Below the pieces are notes generated by a model, which did no database searches, was not told where the DNA came from, and saw only the letters and a list, made by a program, of their open reading frames with translations. From positions 1-46,715 of the forward strand of contig JACRIR010000082.1 of NCBI GenBank assembly GCA_016215705.1: DNA of 46,715 nucleotides, in the 5' to 3' direction. The DNA is from Candidatus Poribacteria bacterium. GTDB taxonomy: Bacteria > Abyssobacteria > SURF-5. Below, piece after piece: positions 32,555 to 41,099 of the stretch (within the stretch, counting starts at the first letter, position 1; every line of letters begins with the position of its first letter). Both the position numbers and the translations under genes were made by a program.

Positions 32555-33712
32555 TCACTTTTCCCCCGTTTCCCCCTTTTGTTCGTCCCTTTCTTCTTTC
32601 TCCTTTCGCCTTTCGTCTTTTACGCGGAAGCATTTGAGACCCTCGAAAGGCGTTTTGGCGAGGCAGCGATTGCATGAGACACAGGCCGCTGGAGAAACAT
32701 CTCCGCTGCGCCAGCGTTTGAGAAGATGCGGCTCGTGGATAAAAGGCCGGCACATTGAGATCAAATCGGCTTTGCCTTCGCGCAGTATGCTCTGTGAGGT
32801 TTCGAGTGTACGGATACCTCCGACCGCGATCACAGTCGCCTCAACTGCCTTCTTGAACTTCTCTATGTAAGGCAGGAAATATGCTTCCGGCCGTTTACGG
32901 GGCACACCCTTCTGTATGCTTCTCCCTTCGTCCGGGACAGTGTCATATACGCCTCCGCTCACTTCGATGGCGTCTATGCCCATTTTGGCGAGCTTTTCGG
33001 CCACCCACAAGGACTCCTCGAGTTGGAGGCCGTCTTCCACGAAATCAGCGCAGTTCAGCTTAATTAAGACAGGGTAATCAGCGCCGACTGTTTTGCGTAT
33101 TTGCGCATATGCCTCAAAAAGCGCGCGTGCCCTGCCTTCGAGGTCGCCACCATATTTGTCGGTCCGTCTGTTCGAGTTCCTGGCGAGGAATTGGTTCAGT
33201 AGATAGCCGTGGGCGCAGTGAATCTGAACGGCATCGAATCCCGCCGCTTTAGCGCGGGCGGCGGCTTTGCCGAAGTTTTCGATCATTTCTTCAATCTCAG
33301 AGATTGAAAGCTCGCGCGGCATAATGCCGAGCTTTGCGGTCGGCACTGCGGAAGGGGCTACCGGCGTCTCTCCGATGAGATCAGGGAATGACTGCCGCCC
33401 GCAATGGACGATTTGGGAGGCAATCTTTGCGCCATGCCTACGAGCCGCTCCCGTAATCCGGGCCAGACCGTCGACGTGGTCGTCCGACCAAATGCCCAGC
33501 ATGCCCGGCCCGCCTTTACCATTGGGCTGGATGTAGGCGTAGCCGACGACAATAAGGCCGATATCACCGCGGGCAAGCTCTTCGTACAGAGCCACGAGCG
33601 CGTCGGTCACGAAGCCTTCATCGGTTGCCAGCGCTTCATACGTGGCAGACCGAACAAAGCGGTTCGCGAGCTGCAACCCGTTTATCGTGACAGAATCGAA
33701 TACATTCAGCAT
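32555..33712 (-). CDS. NADH:flavin oxidoreductase, Old Yellow Enzyme family
   Basis: This 385-residue protein shows the TIM-barrel flavoenzyme pattern. It opens N-G-L-Q-L-A-N-R-F-V-R-S-A-T-Y-E, then has A-S-Q-I-V-H-C-G-R-Q and the family block H-C-A-H-G-Y-L-L-N-Q-F-L. N-R-R-T-D-K-Y-G-G and V-G-G-I-R-T follow near the end of the barrel. Members bind FMN and reduce activated C=C bonds with NAD(P)H. A short cysteine motif C-V-S-C-N-R-C follows the barrel, but the large C-terminal FAD/NAD domain of 2,4-dienoyl-CoA reductase is absent. The last 20 residues are almost all Lys, Arg, Glu, Asp and Gly and come from a purine-rich low-complexity tract. The ATG at 33712 is chosen from family alignment. 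The 42 residues upstream derive from a repeat. Confidence 0.9.
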   Translation of the reverse strand: MLNVFDSVTINGLQLANRFVRSATYEALATDEGFVTDALVALYEELARGDIGLIVVGYAYIQPNGKGGPGMLGIWSDDHVDGLARITGAARRHGAKIASQIVHCGRQSFPDLIGETPVAPSAVPTAKLGIMPRELSISEIEEMIENFGKAAARAKAAGFDAVQIHCAHGYLLNQFLARNSNRRTDKYGGDLEGRARALFEAYAQIRKTVGADYPVLIKLNCADFVEDGLQLEESLWVAEKLAKMGIDAIEVSGGVYDTVPDEGRSIQKGVPRKRPEAYFLPYIEKFKKAVEATVIAVGGIRTLETSQSILREGKADLISMCRPFIHEPHLLKRWRSGDVSPAACVSCNRCLAKTPFEGLKCFRVKDERRKEKEERDEQKGETGEK

Positions 33713-33765
33713 GTTCACCTCACCGAAAATAAGGGGGAAGAAGAATCTCTCCGGCAATTCTTTGT

Positions 33766-33788
33766 AGGGGCGACCCGCCGGGTCGCCC
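33766..33788. repeat. Perfect 10-bp palindrome with 3-base loop
   Basis: GGGGCGACCC, GCC loop, GGGTCGCCCC, preceded by TTTGTA. It resembles the GTAGGGGCGC repeat arms elsewhere in the window and may be a relative. Confidence 0.85.
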
Positions 33789-34100
33789 CCGCTATTATGT
33801 GCAGCGTCACAAATGATTGCGCGTGTTCCATGCCGCATTTATCATGGATTCGCGCCTTCGCGCTAATGACAAATGTAAATGACTCGGCAGCATGCGCAAG
33901 AACTGTGGCGTCATGTATAGAATACAGCTCATTATTGAGAAAAAGGGGTTGCGAGACAGTCCCAAAGCAGTCTTTCGCAAAATCAGTCCCGCTGGGCCTG
34001 CAACGGCGTCATTGTAGCAAAAGCTGAAGGAAGGGTCAAAGTTTTTTGGATTGAAGACGGGAGTTATACCACAAAAGGTTTTCCTTTTTCCTGTGGCCGC

Positions 34101-34130
34101 TTGACTCACCCTCAATTATTTCAGTAGAAT
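34101..34130 (+). promoter_or_regulatory. Sigma-70-type promoter of the Lon-type protease gene
   Basis: TTGACT (34101-34106), an 18-base spacer and TAGAAT (34125-34130). An upstream in-frame ATG at 34129 lies inside the -10 box, which supports the later start at 34270. Confidence 0.65.
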
Positions 34131-34269
34131 GAGGCTATTCGTTTCTACGAGATTGGCTCTTTTCACCTTGGCGCCTATTTGCGGTGATATGCGGCGCGTG
34201 TGTGGTATTCGTGATCGGGCACTCGAGGGGCGCTCTGGTCGGAACAAACAACGGAGGAACATTCGAGAG

Positions 34270-36708
34270 ATGACCAATAAATACGAATTGAAGCCTGAGC
34301 AGCTTCGTTGGCGGTGTGATCCCGGCTTATTCAAATTCGAGACAACCGCCGATCTGGAAGTGAAGGAGGAAATCATCGGCCAGGAGAAGGCTCTCAAGGC
34401 GATGGAGACCGGCCTTTCCATATCGAGCCCGGGCTTTAACGTGTTTGTGGCGGGTCTGAGCGGCACAGGCAAAATGACGACGGTGAATTTCATCCTCGAG
34501 AAGCTGAAGGTGTCGGACCAGGCGCCGAACGACAAGTGCTATGTGCACAACTTCAAGATGACCGATATGCCCTGCATGATCGAGCTTCCGGCAGGCAAGG
34601 GCAAGCAGTTCAAAAAGGATATGGAAGACCTCCTCGTCGCGCTCAGAACGAACGTTCCGAAACTGTTCGAGAACGAAAACTATCAGGAGAGCCGTGAAGA
34701 AATTCTCTCGAAGGCTAGGGCCGCGGAGGAGGAGATATACAAGCCGTTCCAGGAGAGACTCCAAAAAGAGGGTTTGACGCTCGTCCAGATGAAGATGGGA
34801 ACATTGACCAAGTCGGGTGTCGCCCCTCTTGTAGAAGGCAAGCCTATGCCCGTGGATGAGTATGTGGCGCTGGTGGAGGCCGGCCAGATAAAAGGCGTGG
34901 ACCTCGAGGCGTTCAAGAAGAAATTTCTTGTCTATGAGAAGGAGCTGCAGGAAAAACTGAAGGCCTCCGCCCAGGTTGAAAAAGACGTTCGCGAAAAGCT
35001 GGAGAAACTCGACCGCGACTACGTCCTCTTCATGGTGGACGGCCTGATTGAGAACCTGAAAGCAAAATATGACGGTGGCGGCAGAGTAGGCGTCTATCTG
35101 GAACAGGTGAAGGAAAGCGTCGTTGGCGACATCGAGAGATTCAAGCGCGGTCCGATAGAGTATGCGCCCGGCCCCGGGCTTCCGCCTATCCGGTTCGAGG
35201 ACCCGTTTCTGGAATACCAGGTGAACGTCATTGTTGACAATTCCGAGACGAAGCGAGTGCCGATCATCATTGAAAACTCGCCGACGTTTCATAATCTCTT
35301 CGGGACAATCGAGACTTCGTTCTCGCGGACGGGCGAGCCCGAAACCAACCACATGCGGATAAAGGCAGGCTCGATGCTGAGGGCGGACGGCGGCTACCTC
35401 GTGTTCAACGCGCTCGATGCGCTCTCGGAGCCGTATGTGTGGAAGACGCTAAAACGCTCGCTCATCTGCCGGATCGTCGAAATACCGAGCACGGGCCTGT
35501 TTCCCTTCTTCACGGTATCCGGCATGAAACCGGAACCTGTCAAGACCAACCTCAAGGTGGTAATGGTGGGCGATTACTATCTCTACCGGCTCCTGTATGG
35601 TTACGACGAGGATTTCCGCAAGATTTTCAAGATCAAATCGGATTTCGTCCATGACATGAAAAAGAACGACAAGCACATCCGCGACTACGTGAACTTCACC
35701 AACGGATTATGCAACCGCGAGAAGCTATTGCACGCCGATCCGGAGGGCATGGCGGCGATAGTCGAGTTCGGGGTTACGCGGGCCGGCCGCCAAAAGAAGT
35801 TGAGCACTCGTTTCAGCGAAATAGCTGACGTCATCCGCGAGGCGAGCTACCTGGCAACGAAGGACGGAGCGACGCATGTCACCGGCAAACATGTCGAGCA
35901 AGCGATGAAGGATCGAGTCGAGCGCGTAAGCCAGGTCGAATTCTTGATCAGCGAGTTTATTGAAGACGGTCGCATTCGCATCGAGACGACGGGAGAGAGA
36001 GTCGGGCAGGTGAACGGTCTCGCAGTCTACAATACGGGCGATCATGTTTTCGGGAAACCGACGCGCATAACTGCCGAGATTTCGATGGGACGCGCCGGCA
36101 TAGTGAGCATCGACCGGGAATCCAAATTGAGCGGCAGCACGCACGACAAGGGCGTGCTGATCATGAGTGGATATCTCCGTTCAAAATATGCGCAAGACAG
36201 GCCGCTTGCCCTGAGCGCCAGCATCTGCTTCGAGCAGTCGTACGGCGAGGTAGACGGCGACAGCGCGTCTTCGACCGAGCTTTATGCGCTCATCTCGAGC
36301 ATAGCAGACGTGCCTCTCAAACAGAATATAGCCGTGACCGGTTCCGTCGACCAGAAGGGCAACGTCCAGCCCATCGGCGGCGTCAACGAGAAGATTGACG
36401 GCTTCTTCAAAGTTTGCAAAGCGAAAGGGCTCAAAGGCGACGAAGGGGTCATGGTTCCCGAGCGTAATGTGGATGATCTCATGCTGAGCAAAGAGGTCGT
36501 CGACGCGGTCAAGAAAGGCAAGTTCCACATATACGCCGTCAGCACGATTGAGCAAGGGCTCGAGATACTAACCGGCCTGAAGTCCGGCAAACGCGCCGCG
36601 ACCGGCAAGTATCCGAAGGGCACAATCAACCGCCTCGTTGTCGACCGCCTCGAGTCGCTGGCAAAAGGCCTGAAAGAATTCGCTGGCAATGGCGAAAAGA
36701 ATAAATAA
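34270..36708 (+). CDS. Lon-type ATP-dependent protease (LonB-like, AAA_32)
   Basis: This 812-residue protein has a divergent AAA+ domain with Walker A G-L-S-G-T-G-K-M-T (62-70). A helical insertion of about 200 residues follows, then a second AAA block with G-S-M-L-R-A-D-G-G-Y-L-V-F-N-A-L-D-A-L. The C-terminal S16 protease domain has the catalytic dyad in G-D-S-A-S-S-T-E (S665) and G-V-N-E-K-I-D-G (K708). No N-terminal Lon substrate domain and no membrane segment are seen, as in the bacterial LonC/YcbZ-like branch. It should degrade or process proteins in the cytoplasm. The ATG at 34270 follows a GGAGGAA site by about 10 bases. Confidence 0.92.
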   Translation: MTNKYELKPEQLRWRCDPGLFKFETTADLEVKEEIIGQEKALKAMETGLSISSPGFNVFVAGLSGTGKMTTVNFILEKLKVSDQAPNDKCYVHNFKMTDMPCMIELPAGKGKQFKKDMEDLLVALRTNVPKLFENENYQESREEILSKARAAEEEIYKPFQERLQKEGLTLVQMKMGTLTKSGVAPLVEGKPMPVDEYVALVEAGQIKGVDLEAFKKKFLVYEKELQEKLKASAQVEKDVREKLEKLDRDYVLFMVDGLIENLKAKYDGGGRVGVYLEQVKESVVGDIERFKRGPIEYAPGPGLPPIRFEDPFLEYQVNVIVDNSETKRVPIIIENSPTFHNLFGTIETSFSRTGEPETNHMRIKAGSMLRADGGYLVFNALDALSEPYVWKTLKRSLICRIVEIPSTGLFPFFTVSGMKPEPVKTNLKVVMVGDYYLYRLLYGYDEDFRKIFKIKSDFVHDMKKNDKHIRDYVNFTNGLCNREKLLHADPEGMAAIVEFGVTRAGRQKKLSTRFSEIADVIREASYLATKDGATHVTGKHVEQAMKDRVERVSQVEFLISEFIEDGRIRIETTGERVGQVNGLAVYNTGDHVFGKPTRITAEISMGRAGIVSIDRESKLSGSTHDKGVLIMSGYLRSKYAQDRPLALSASICFEQSYGEVDGDSASSTELYALISSIADVPLKQNIAVTGSVDQKGNVQPIGGVNEKIDGFFKVCKAKGLKGDEGVMVPERNVDDLMLSKEVVDAVKKGKFHIYAVSTIEQGLEILTGLKSGKRAATGKYPKGTINRLVVDRLESLAKGLKEFAGNGEKNK

Positions 36709-36947
36709 AGGGGGAGCGCGGAAGGGCAAGACGAAAGGCAAGAAAGGAAAGGAAAGCTTTTCAACCGCAAAAGCGTGAAGATCGCAAAGAAAAGAAGAGA
36801 TAGGAACACGAACCAAAGAAGGAAAAGTTTGGATCACGAATGTCACGAATCGCGCAAGGCGCGAGACGAATTACACGAATGAACTGGGATGTCATTCTGA
36901 GCAGCCAACCGGCGGGGCGGGGCTAAACTCCAAAACTGATTATCGCC

Positions 36948-39900
36948 TTACTCGATAATCTTCTTCACAACCTCATCGATGTCTTTCAGTTCCTCTTTCA
37001 GCATTTCGCGCACGAGCCCGCGAAGTTTGCCGATGCTCTGGATTTCGCCTGCGCCGCCTGATGCCAACCAGCGGTCGACCTTCATGCTGCAATCCACCCC
37101 TAGTTCCACCAGTCGGAGATGCTCATCGTCGTTTGCATTGAACTTGGGGATCGGCAACTCGAGAACTTTCTTGCAGATATCTCGTGGCCCCCATAGCCCG
37201 CGACTCTGCATTGGCTTGACCAGATTGTCGATAGTCCGCGCATTCAAGAGAGACGCCAGGTAGTAAGCTTCTCCCTCGTCGTCAGTTTCCATATAAAACA
37301 GCTTGTAGTCCACGATAAATCCGGCTGCCTTAATCCTTTGGTCGCCAATCTTGAACGCAAGGCGGCCACGCTTCTTCACTGTCGCACACATATTTGTTGC
37401 CGACATAGGGTATAGCACTAGATACTTCTTCTGCGGGTTCTGACGTGTCAAACCATGCACCCGATCGAGTCTCTCGTAAATGTTCATCCCTTCCGCTTTT
37501 GATTTTCGTCGTTTGATCCACTCTGCTTCTGCGCTATCCAGCCATTGCTTCAGATGCATAAATCCACAACTGTGCGCCTCGTGAGCATCGATAATGCGGA
37601 AATGGTCACTCTCTGCCTTAAGGGGGAGTATGACCATTCGATGAGCCAGATGTCCAAACGGAAGAAGATCGGTTGAGAGGATCGTTCCATATAAGAAGTC
37701 GCGTTCGACATTCCCGTCGAGTTTTGCATCTTGATATGATGCTTTAGCCTTCTCCGTGGCTCTCGGGTCTGTTTCCAATGGTGGAAGGTCAGGGTCGAAG
37801 CCGAGAGGCGACGATTTCACATGAACAAACCAGAACGACCGCGGCACGATCGTTGCGCCTTCCGTGAACCATTTCCAATAGAAGCTTTGGGGGTTTGAGG
37901 TCACAGCTTTCCCCGTTCCCCAGAAGGAGCGCTTGCCACGTTGATGAAGCGATATTTCGACGTTGTCCACCTGAAGAGATATCTCAGCTTCTTCGAGAGA
38001 TGCGTTTTTTCGGTATAGCTTCCCGTTGAGGATTTGTCCCATGATCGGATACTTTGTCTCCGCGACGGCGCTCTTCTCTGCGATCAAAACGCATGATGGC
38101 ACGTTGAACAAGGGCACAATGTTCTCACAGTCCCACACTTCTCTCCATAGAAGCGACTGGCCGGCGCTCACATTCAACTTGAAGGAGCCTTTTCGAAGCC
38201 CATCATGTTGGTCAGCGCTAAACAGACTCCTCGGCAATACAAATGCAATTGTGCCACCTGCTTTCAGGTACAGGTCTGCGGCGCGGACGAGGAAAAGCGT
38301 CCCTAGTTCGAGATGAGTAATAAGCTCACCACGTCCCGCGAGGAGCTCATATGTCTCCGTGATCTGTTGCCTTAGGAACGATTGGTAGCTTGGCTCAGCA
38401 TATCGGAACGAAACCCATGGCGGATTGCCTACAACAAAGTCAAACCTCGACCTGAAGAAGAGGGGCTTGTATATATTCTTGAGAACAAATGCCCAAATCG
38501 AGTCGCGGTCGGCATCGATAAAGTGTTTGAGCGCGACCGCGATTCCGAACAGCGCACGAATAAAAGCCTCATCTTCGGTTCGGGGAAATCGTTGCGCCTT
38601 GAGCAAACTTGTGAAGCCTTCAAGCGAGATGGGTTTCCCTTTATTCTGGAGAGCGTAATCCCTGGAAAGATCGATTGCGCGATCACAAAGGGCCAAGTCC
38701 TTTAGCAATTCTTCAGGAAGATAGACTTGTCGGCCGTTTAGTCTGACTTCATAGTCGACGGTCTTATCCCCAGCCCAAGGCTCGGGCAAATTCATCGTGT
38801 CAGCAAGATAAATGGGTATGGTTATCTTGCCTTTGCGCTTCTTTAGTAAATCACCCAAGGCCAGAATATAGTTTGTCTTTGCGATTACGACAGCAAGTGG
38901 GTGAATATCTACTCCGCACACAGATTCTAAGAGGTGTCCAAGTGTCTCCGCAGAATCTTTGAGCCGCTCGCGCTTTTCACGAATCGCCAGATAAAGGAAT
39001 GTACCGGAACCACATGCGGGGTCGAGCAAACTGCCGCGCGGGTTTTCATCCAGCAATTTGCGGACAAGGCGGTGCGCCAGCCAGTCAGGTGTGTAGAACT
39101 CACCCAAGTCGTGCCGCGTCTTAGGGTCGACCAATTCCTGATACAACGATTTCAACACATCTTCGGACAGTTCCCGCAGATTGTAGTTCTGGAGTAAGCT
39201 GAACAACCAGCGAACTGCGCCAACGCTGGCTGTTACTGCTTCCGACCTGGCGAGCCAGGAGAAAAAATCTTCTTCAATGAAGTTCTCGATTCCCTGATTC
39301 TTGAATAGTCGGCCTTCAATCATTTCGATGATTTGGCTAGCGCCGGGCAGGCCGGTAGTCTTGCCAATCCGAAGCCAAGACATGAGCTTTGCTAACGTCG
39401 CCAAGTAGGTATGACGGACAAAAAGCTCGTCGCCTGCAACCTCGCTTCCATATACGATGCGCAAGTACTTTTCCCAACCGTCATAGACAACAACAAAGGC
39501 GCTTTGCGTCTTGATTTCCCGCCACAGCGTAAGCAGCGAGTTCATGGTTGTTCGAAATGCGTGGCTTCTTACGCCGAAATCCCGCACAATCATCTCGCTT
39601 GTCGGACATAGAATTGTCTTTCGGAAAAAATAGCGATCGAGCCAGTAGAAAACTTCCTCTGGTTTGAGTTGCGTCCAGTCGGGAGATTCAAGCACCTCGA
39701 GAATAACGTCATCGGGCGCGACATCTTTTGCTTTTCCATCGGAGAGCTTCGGCGAGTAGGTCACGAAGCGGACGCCGTCGGTGGCGATGCAAAGGTATGG
39801 GGTGCGGGCGTCGGGGGATTCCTGCGACCAGAGGATTGCGGTATAGCGGCGGAGTTGGCCCTCGGCTTCAGTGCGTTTTTTCGGGATGTTGCTCTCAAAC

Positions 39901-40184
39901 TCGATGATCACATTGCCGAAGAGGTTGTCGGCTTTTCCCTTGAGAATGCGATCCTTCTGTCTTACGGTCAGAAACTGCTCGATACCCTTTACGTAACCAT
40001 CAATGAAGTTGGGATTAACGTCAAAGAGTTGTTGGAGCAATGCGGCAAAACGATGCGAGCGGGCTTGTTCATTGTTCAACGGCTCGACTTCTCTCAGGTA
40101 TTGCGGAATAATTTCGCCAAGTTGCTTTTGGCGCGTGTCAGAAATTCGCGTGGGTTTCTCGCCAAGCTTCTTCGGCTTTTTCAT
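36948..40184 (-). CDS. Type IIG-like restriction/adenine methyltransferase (Eco57I-type)
   Basis: This 1,078-residue single-chain protein has an N-terminal region with a possible PD-(D/E)xK-type nuclease core (D86 and I-I-E-F-E around 93-97). A helical connector leads to the methyltransferase core, with L-G-E-F-Y-T-P (360-366), the SAM site D-P-A-C-G-S-G (388-394) and the N6-adenine motif N-P-P-W (587-590). A long C-terminal part is likely to hold target recognition, and several segments there resemble Eco57I-type specificity regions. This gamma order is typical of enzymes that cut and methylate with one polypeptide. The ATG overlaps the TGA of the RadC-like gene by four bases. Whether the nuclease is active is unproven. 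Confidence 0.87.
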   Translation of the reverse strand: MKKPKKLGEKPTRISDTRQKQLGEIIPQYLREVEPLNNEQARSHRFAALLQQLFDVNPNFIDGYVKGIEQFLTVRQKDRILKGKADNLFGNVIIEFESNIPKKRTEAEGQLRRYTAILWSQESPDARTPYLCIATDGVRFVTYSPKLSDGKAKDVAPDDVILEVLESPDWTQLKPEEVFYWLDRYFFRKTILCPTSEMIVRDFGVRSHAFRTTMNSLLTLWREIKTQSAFVVVYDGWEKYLRIVYGSEVAGDELFVRHTYLATLAKLMSWLRIGKTTGLPGASQIIEMIEGRLFKNQGIENFIEEDFFSWLARSEAVTASVGAVRWLFSLLQNYNLRELSEDVLKSLYQELVDPKTRHDLGEFYTPDWLAHRLVRKLLDENPRGSLLDPACGSGTFLYLAIREKRERLKDSAETLGHLLESVCGVDIHPLAVVIAKTNYILALGDLLKKRKGKITIPIYLADTMNLPEPWAGDKTVDYEVRLNGRQVYLPEELLKDLALCDRAIDLSRDYALQNKGKPISLEGFTSLLKAQRFPRTEDEAFIRALFGIAVALKHFIDADRDSIWAFVLKNIYKPLFFRSRFDFVVGNPPWVSFRYAEPSYQSFLRQQITETYELLAGRGELITHLELGTLFLVRAADLYLKAGGTIAFVLPRSLFSADQHDGLRKGSFKLNVSAGQSLLWREVWDCENIVPLFNVPSCVLIAEKSAVAETKYPIMGQILNGKLYRKNASLEEAEISLQVDNVEISLHQRGKRSFWGTGKAVTSNPQSFYWKWFTEGATIVPRSFWFVHVKSSPLGFDPDLPPLETDPRATEKAKASYQDAKLDGNVERDFLYGTILSTDLLPFGHLAHRMVILPLKAESDHFRIIDAHEAHSCGFMHLKQWLDSAEAEWIKRRKSKAEGMNIYERLDRVHGLTRQNPQKKYLVLYPMSATNMCATVKKRGRLAFKIGDQRIKAAGFIVDYKLFYMETDDEGEAYYLASLLNARTIDNLVKPMQSRGLWGPRDICKKVLELPIPKFNANDDEHLRLVELGVDCSMKVDRWLASGGAGEIQSIGKLRGLVREMLKEELKDIDEVVKKIIE

Positions 40185-40474
40185 TGCGCCGATTTTCCTT
40201 TTTCTCGTGTCAGGCGAACCGCCAGTTCGTAAGCTGCGGCGAGCCGGATGATTTTAGCGTCGGCAAGTCCTTTGATTTCGTAAAGTCTCTCGAGAGGCTG
40301 ATCGCAGAGGCCTTCAAGCGAGCCGAACTTCTGAAGAACATCTTCAGCTATTTTCAAAGCGGGTCTGCCTTTGCTGCCTGGCGCAATCAGGATCGAAAGG
40401 ATTTCGGCATCCGTGAGGGCGCTTGCGCCCGCTTCTCTCAGTTTTCCGCCCGGGTGCTCCCATTTGGCCGTCAT
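40181..40474 (-). CDS. RadC N-terminal (UPF0758, HhH) stand-alone protein 2
   Basis: This 97-residue protein is homologous to the one at 10266-10553. It shares L-T-D-A-E-I-L-S-I-L-I (residues about 20-30), the K-F-G-S-L-E-G-L segment and a helix-hairpin-helix (Y-E-I-K-G-L-A-D-A-K-I-I-R-L-A-A-A-Y-E-L). The JAB domain of true RadC is missing. Its TGA overlaps the ATG of the type IIG-like gene by four bases, the same arrangement as in the first pair. Two copies tied to two unrelated methyltransferase types suggest a dedicated helper of DNA modification, for example in DNA binding or target access. That role is an inference. Confidence 0.83.
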   Translation of the reverse strand: MTAKWEHPGGKLREAGASALTDAEILSILIAPGSKGRPALKIAEDVLQKFGSLEGLCDQPLERLYEIKGLADAKIIRLAAAYELAVRLTREKGKSAQ

Positions 40475-40530
40475 GTCTTTGTCCCGTCGCGACTTCGTCC
40501 TGCTTCAAATAGCGCTCATGTTTTTCTGTT

Positions 40531-40560
40531 AATGTAGCCGAAACATCGGGCAAAAATCAA
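40531..40560 (-). promoter_or_regulatory. Possible promoter of RadC-like protein 2 and type IIG-like gene
   Basis: On the reverse strand TTGATT (40555-40560), an 18-base spacer and TACATT (40531-40536). The match is moderate, about 57 bases before the ATG. Confidence 0.45.
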
Positions 40561-40699
40561 GGCGAGGCGACTCAGTCGCCATAGCCGAAACAAAAAATAA
40601 AGAAACTCTTGGAACACGAATCACGCAAAACGCGAGACGAATACACACTCCCCGAGAAAGCAGGAATCCATCGTGGGGACAATGAGTTATCCAAATATA

Positions 40700-40750
40700 T
40701 TCACAAGAATCACGACAAGAATTCACGATTTTGAACGCGAGTGGTACAGA
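40700..40750 (+). repeat. Partial copy of the long dispersed repeat (3' segment)
   Basis: A TTCACAAGAATCACGACAAG-type sequence running to a GGTACAG motif matches the final 50 bases of the long repeat copies at 10200-10247 and 40983-41033. Confidence 0.65.
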
Positions 40751-40817
40751 TTTGAGAAGAAGAAAAAATGTTAGTGGGGAGCTTCTTCGCTTCGCTCAGA
40801 ATGACAGAGATGGGCTC

Positions 40818-41045
40818 AGCGTGGCATAGCCGCAGCCAGCATGAATTGGGCGCGATGAATCGCGCCCCTACAGGACACCCCGGAAAATCGGAGACGCGAT
40901 GCCCCTCATGTTCCCGATCTTCTTCATTCATGCCTGCAGGGGCGCAATTCATTGCGCCCTTGTGGCTTACATGCGTAATTCTTACACAAGAAATAACGAC
41001 ATAAACTCACGCTTTCAAAAGAGAGCAGTACATGATGGCGGAGAA
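40818..41045 (+). repeat. Long dispersed repeat, copy 2
   Basis: It starts at GCGTGGCATAGCCGCAGCC (from 40819), continues with the palindromic arms CGCGATGAATCGCGCCCC and GGGGCGCAATTCATTGCGCC, and ends at GCAGTACAT (41025-41033) and GGCGGAGAAGG. Its middle is about 40 bases longer than in copy 1. Confidence 0.8.
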
Positions 41046-41064
41046 GGGCTCAGGATGGTGGCTG

Positions 41065-41093
41065 TTGACGGCCCAAAGCGGCTCTGATACGAT
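41065..41093 (+). promoter_or_regulatory. Sigma-70-type promoter, possibly giving a leaderless mRNA
   Basis: TTGACG (41065-41070), a 17-base spacer and TACGAT (41088-41093). Transcription is expected near 41100, which is the A of the proposed ATG. Confidence 0.5.
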
Positions 41094-41099
41094 TGGAAT

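Larger units (their letters stand above)
33713..34269. other. Divergent intergenic region between OYE and Lon-type genes
   Basis: It contains a perfect palindrome at 33766-33788 and the promoter of the Lon-type gene at 34101-34130, followed by a leader of about 130 bases. Nothing else is recognised. Confidence 0.6.
40475..41099. other. Divergent intergenic region rich in dispersed repeats
   Basis: It holds the probable promoter of the second RadC-like pair (40531-40560), an ACGAATCACGC-type repeat near 40613-40645 and a partial repeat at 40700-40750. A TTCTTCGCTTCGCTCAGAATGAC arm lies near 40784-40806, a full long repeat at 40818-41045 and the promoter of the glycosyltransferase at 41065-41093. 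No gene is supported. Confidence 0.65.

Noticed and set aside
33713-33838. N-terminal extension of the Old Yellow Enzyme homologue
   Set aside because: The extra 42 residues come from a palindromic repeat at 33766-33788 and are outside the family's usual start.
34327-35352. A 341-residue reverse-strand ORF
   Set aside because: It is a shadow of the Lon-type protease gene, with no start signal and no recognisable protein.
40475-41099. Small ORFs in the repeat-rich spacer
   Set aside because: All consist of repeat arms read by chance, with no ribosome sites.
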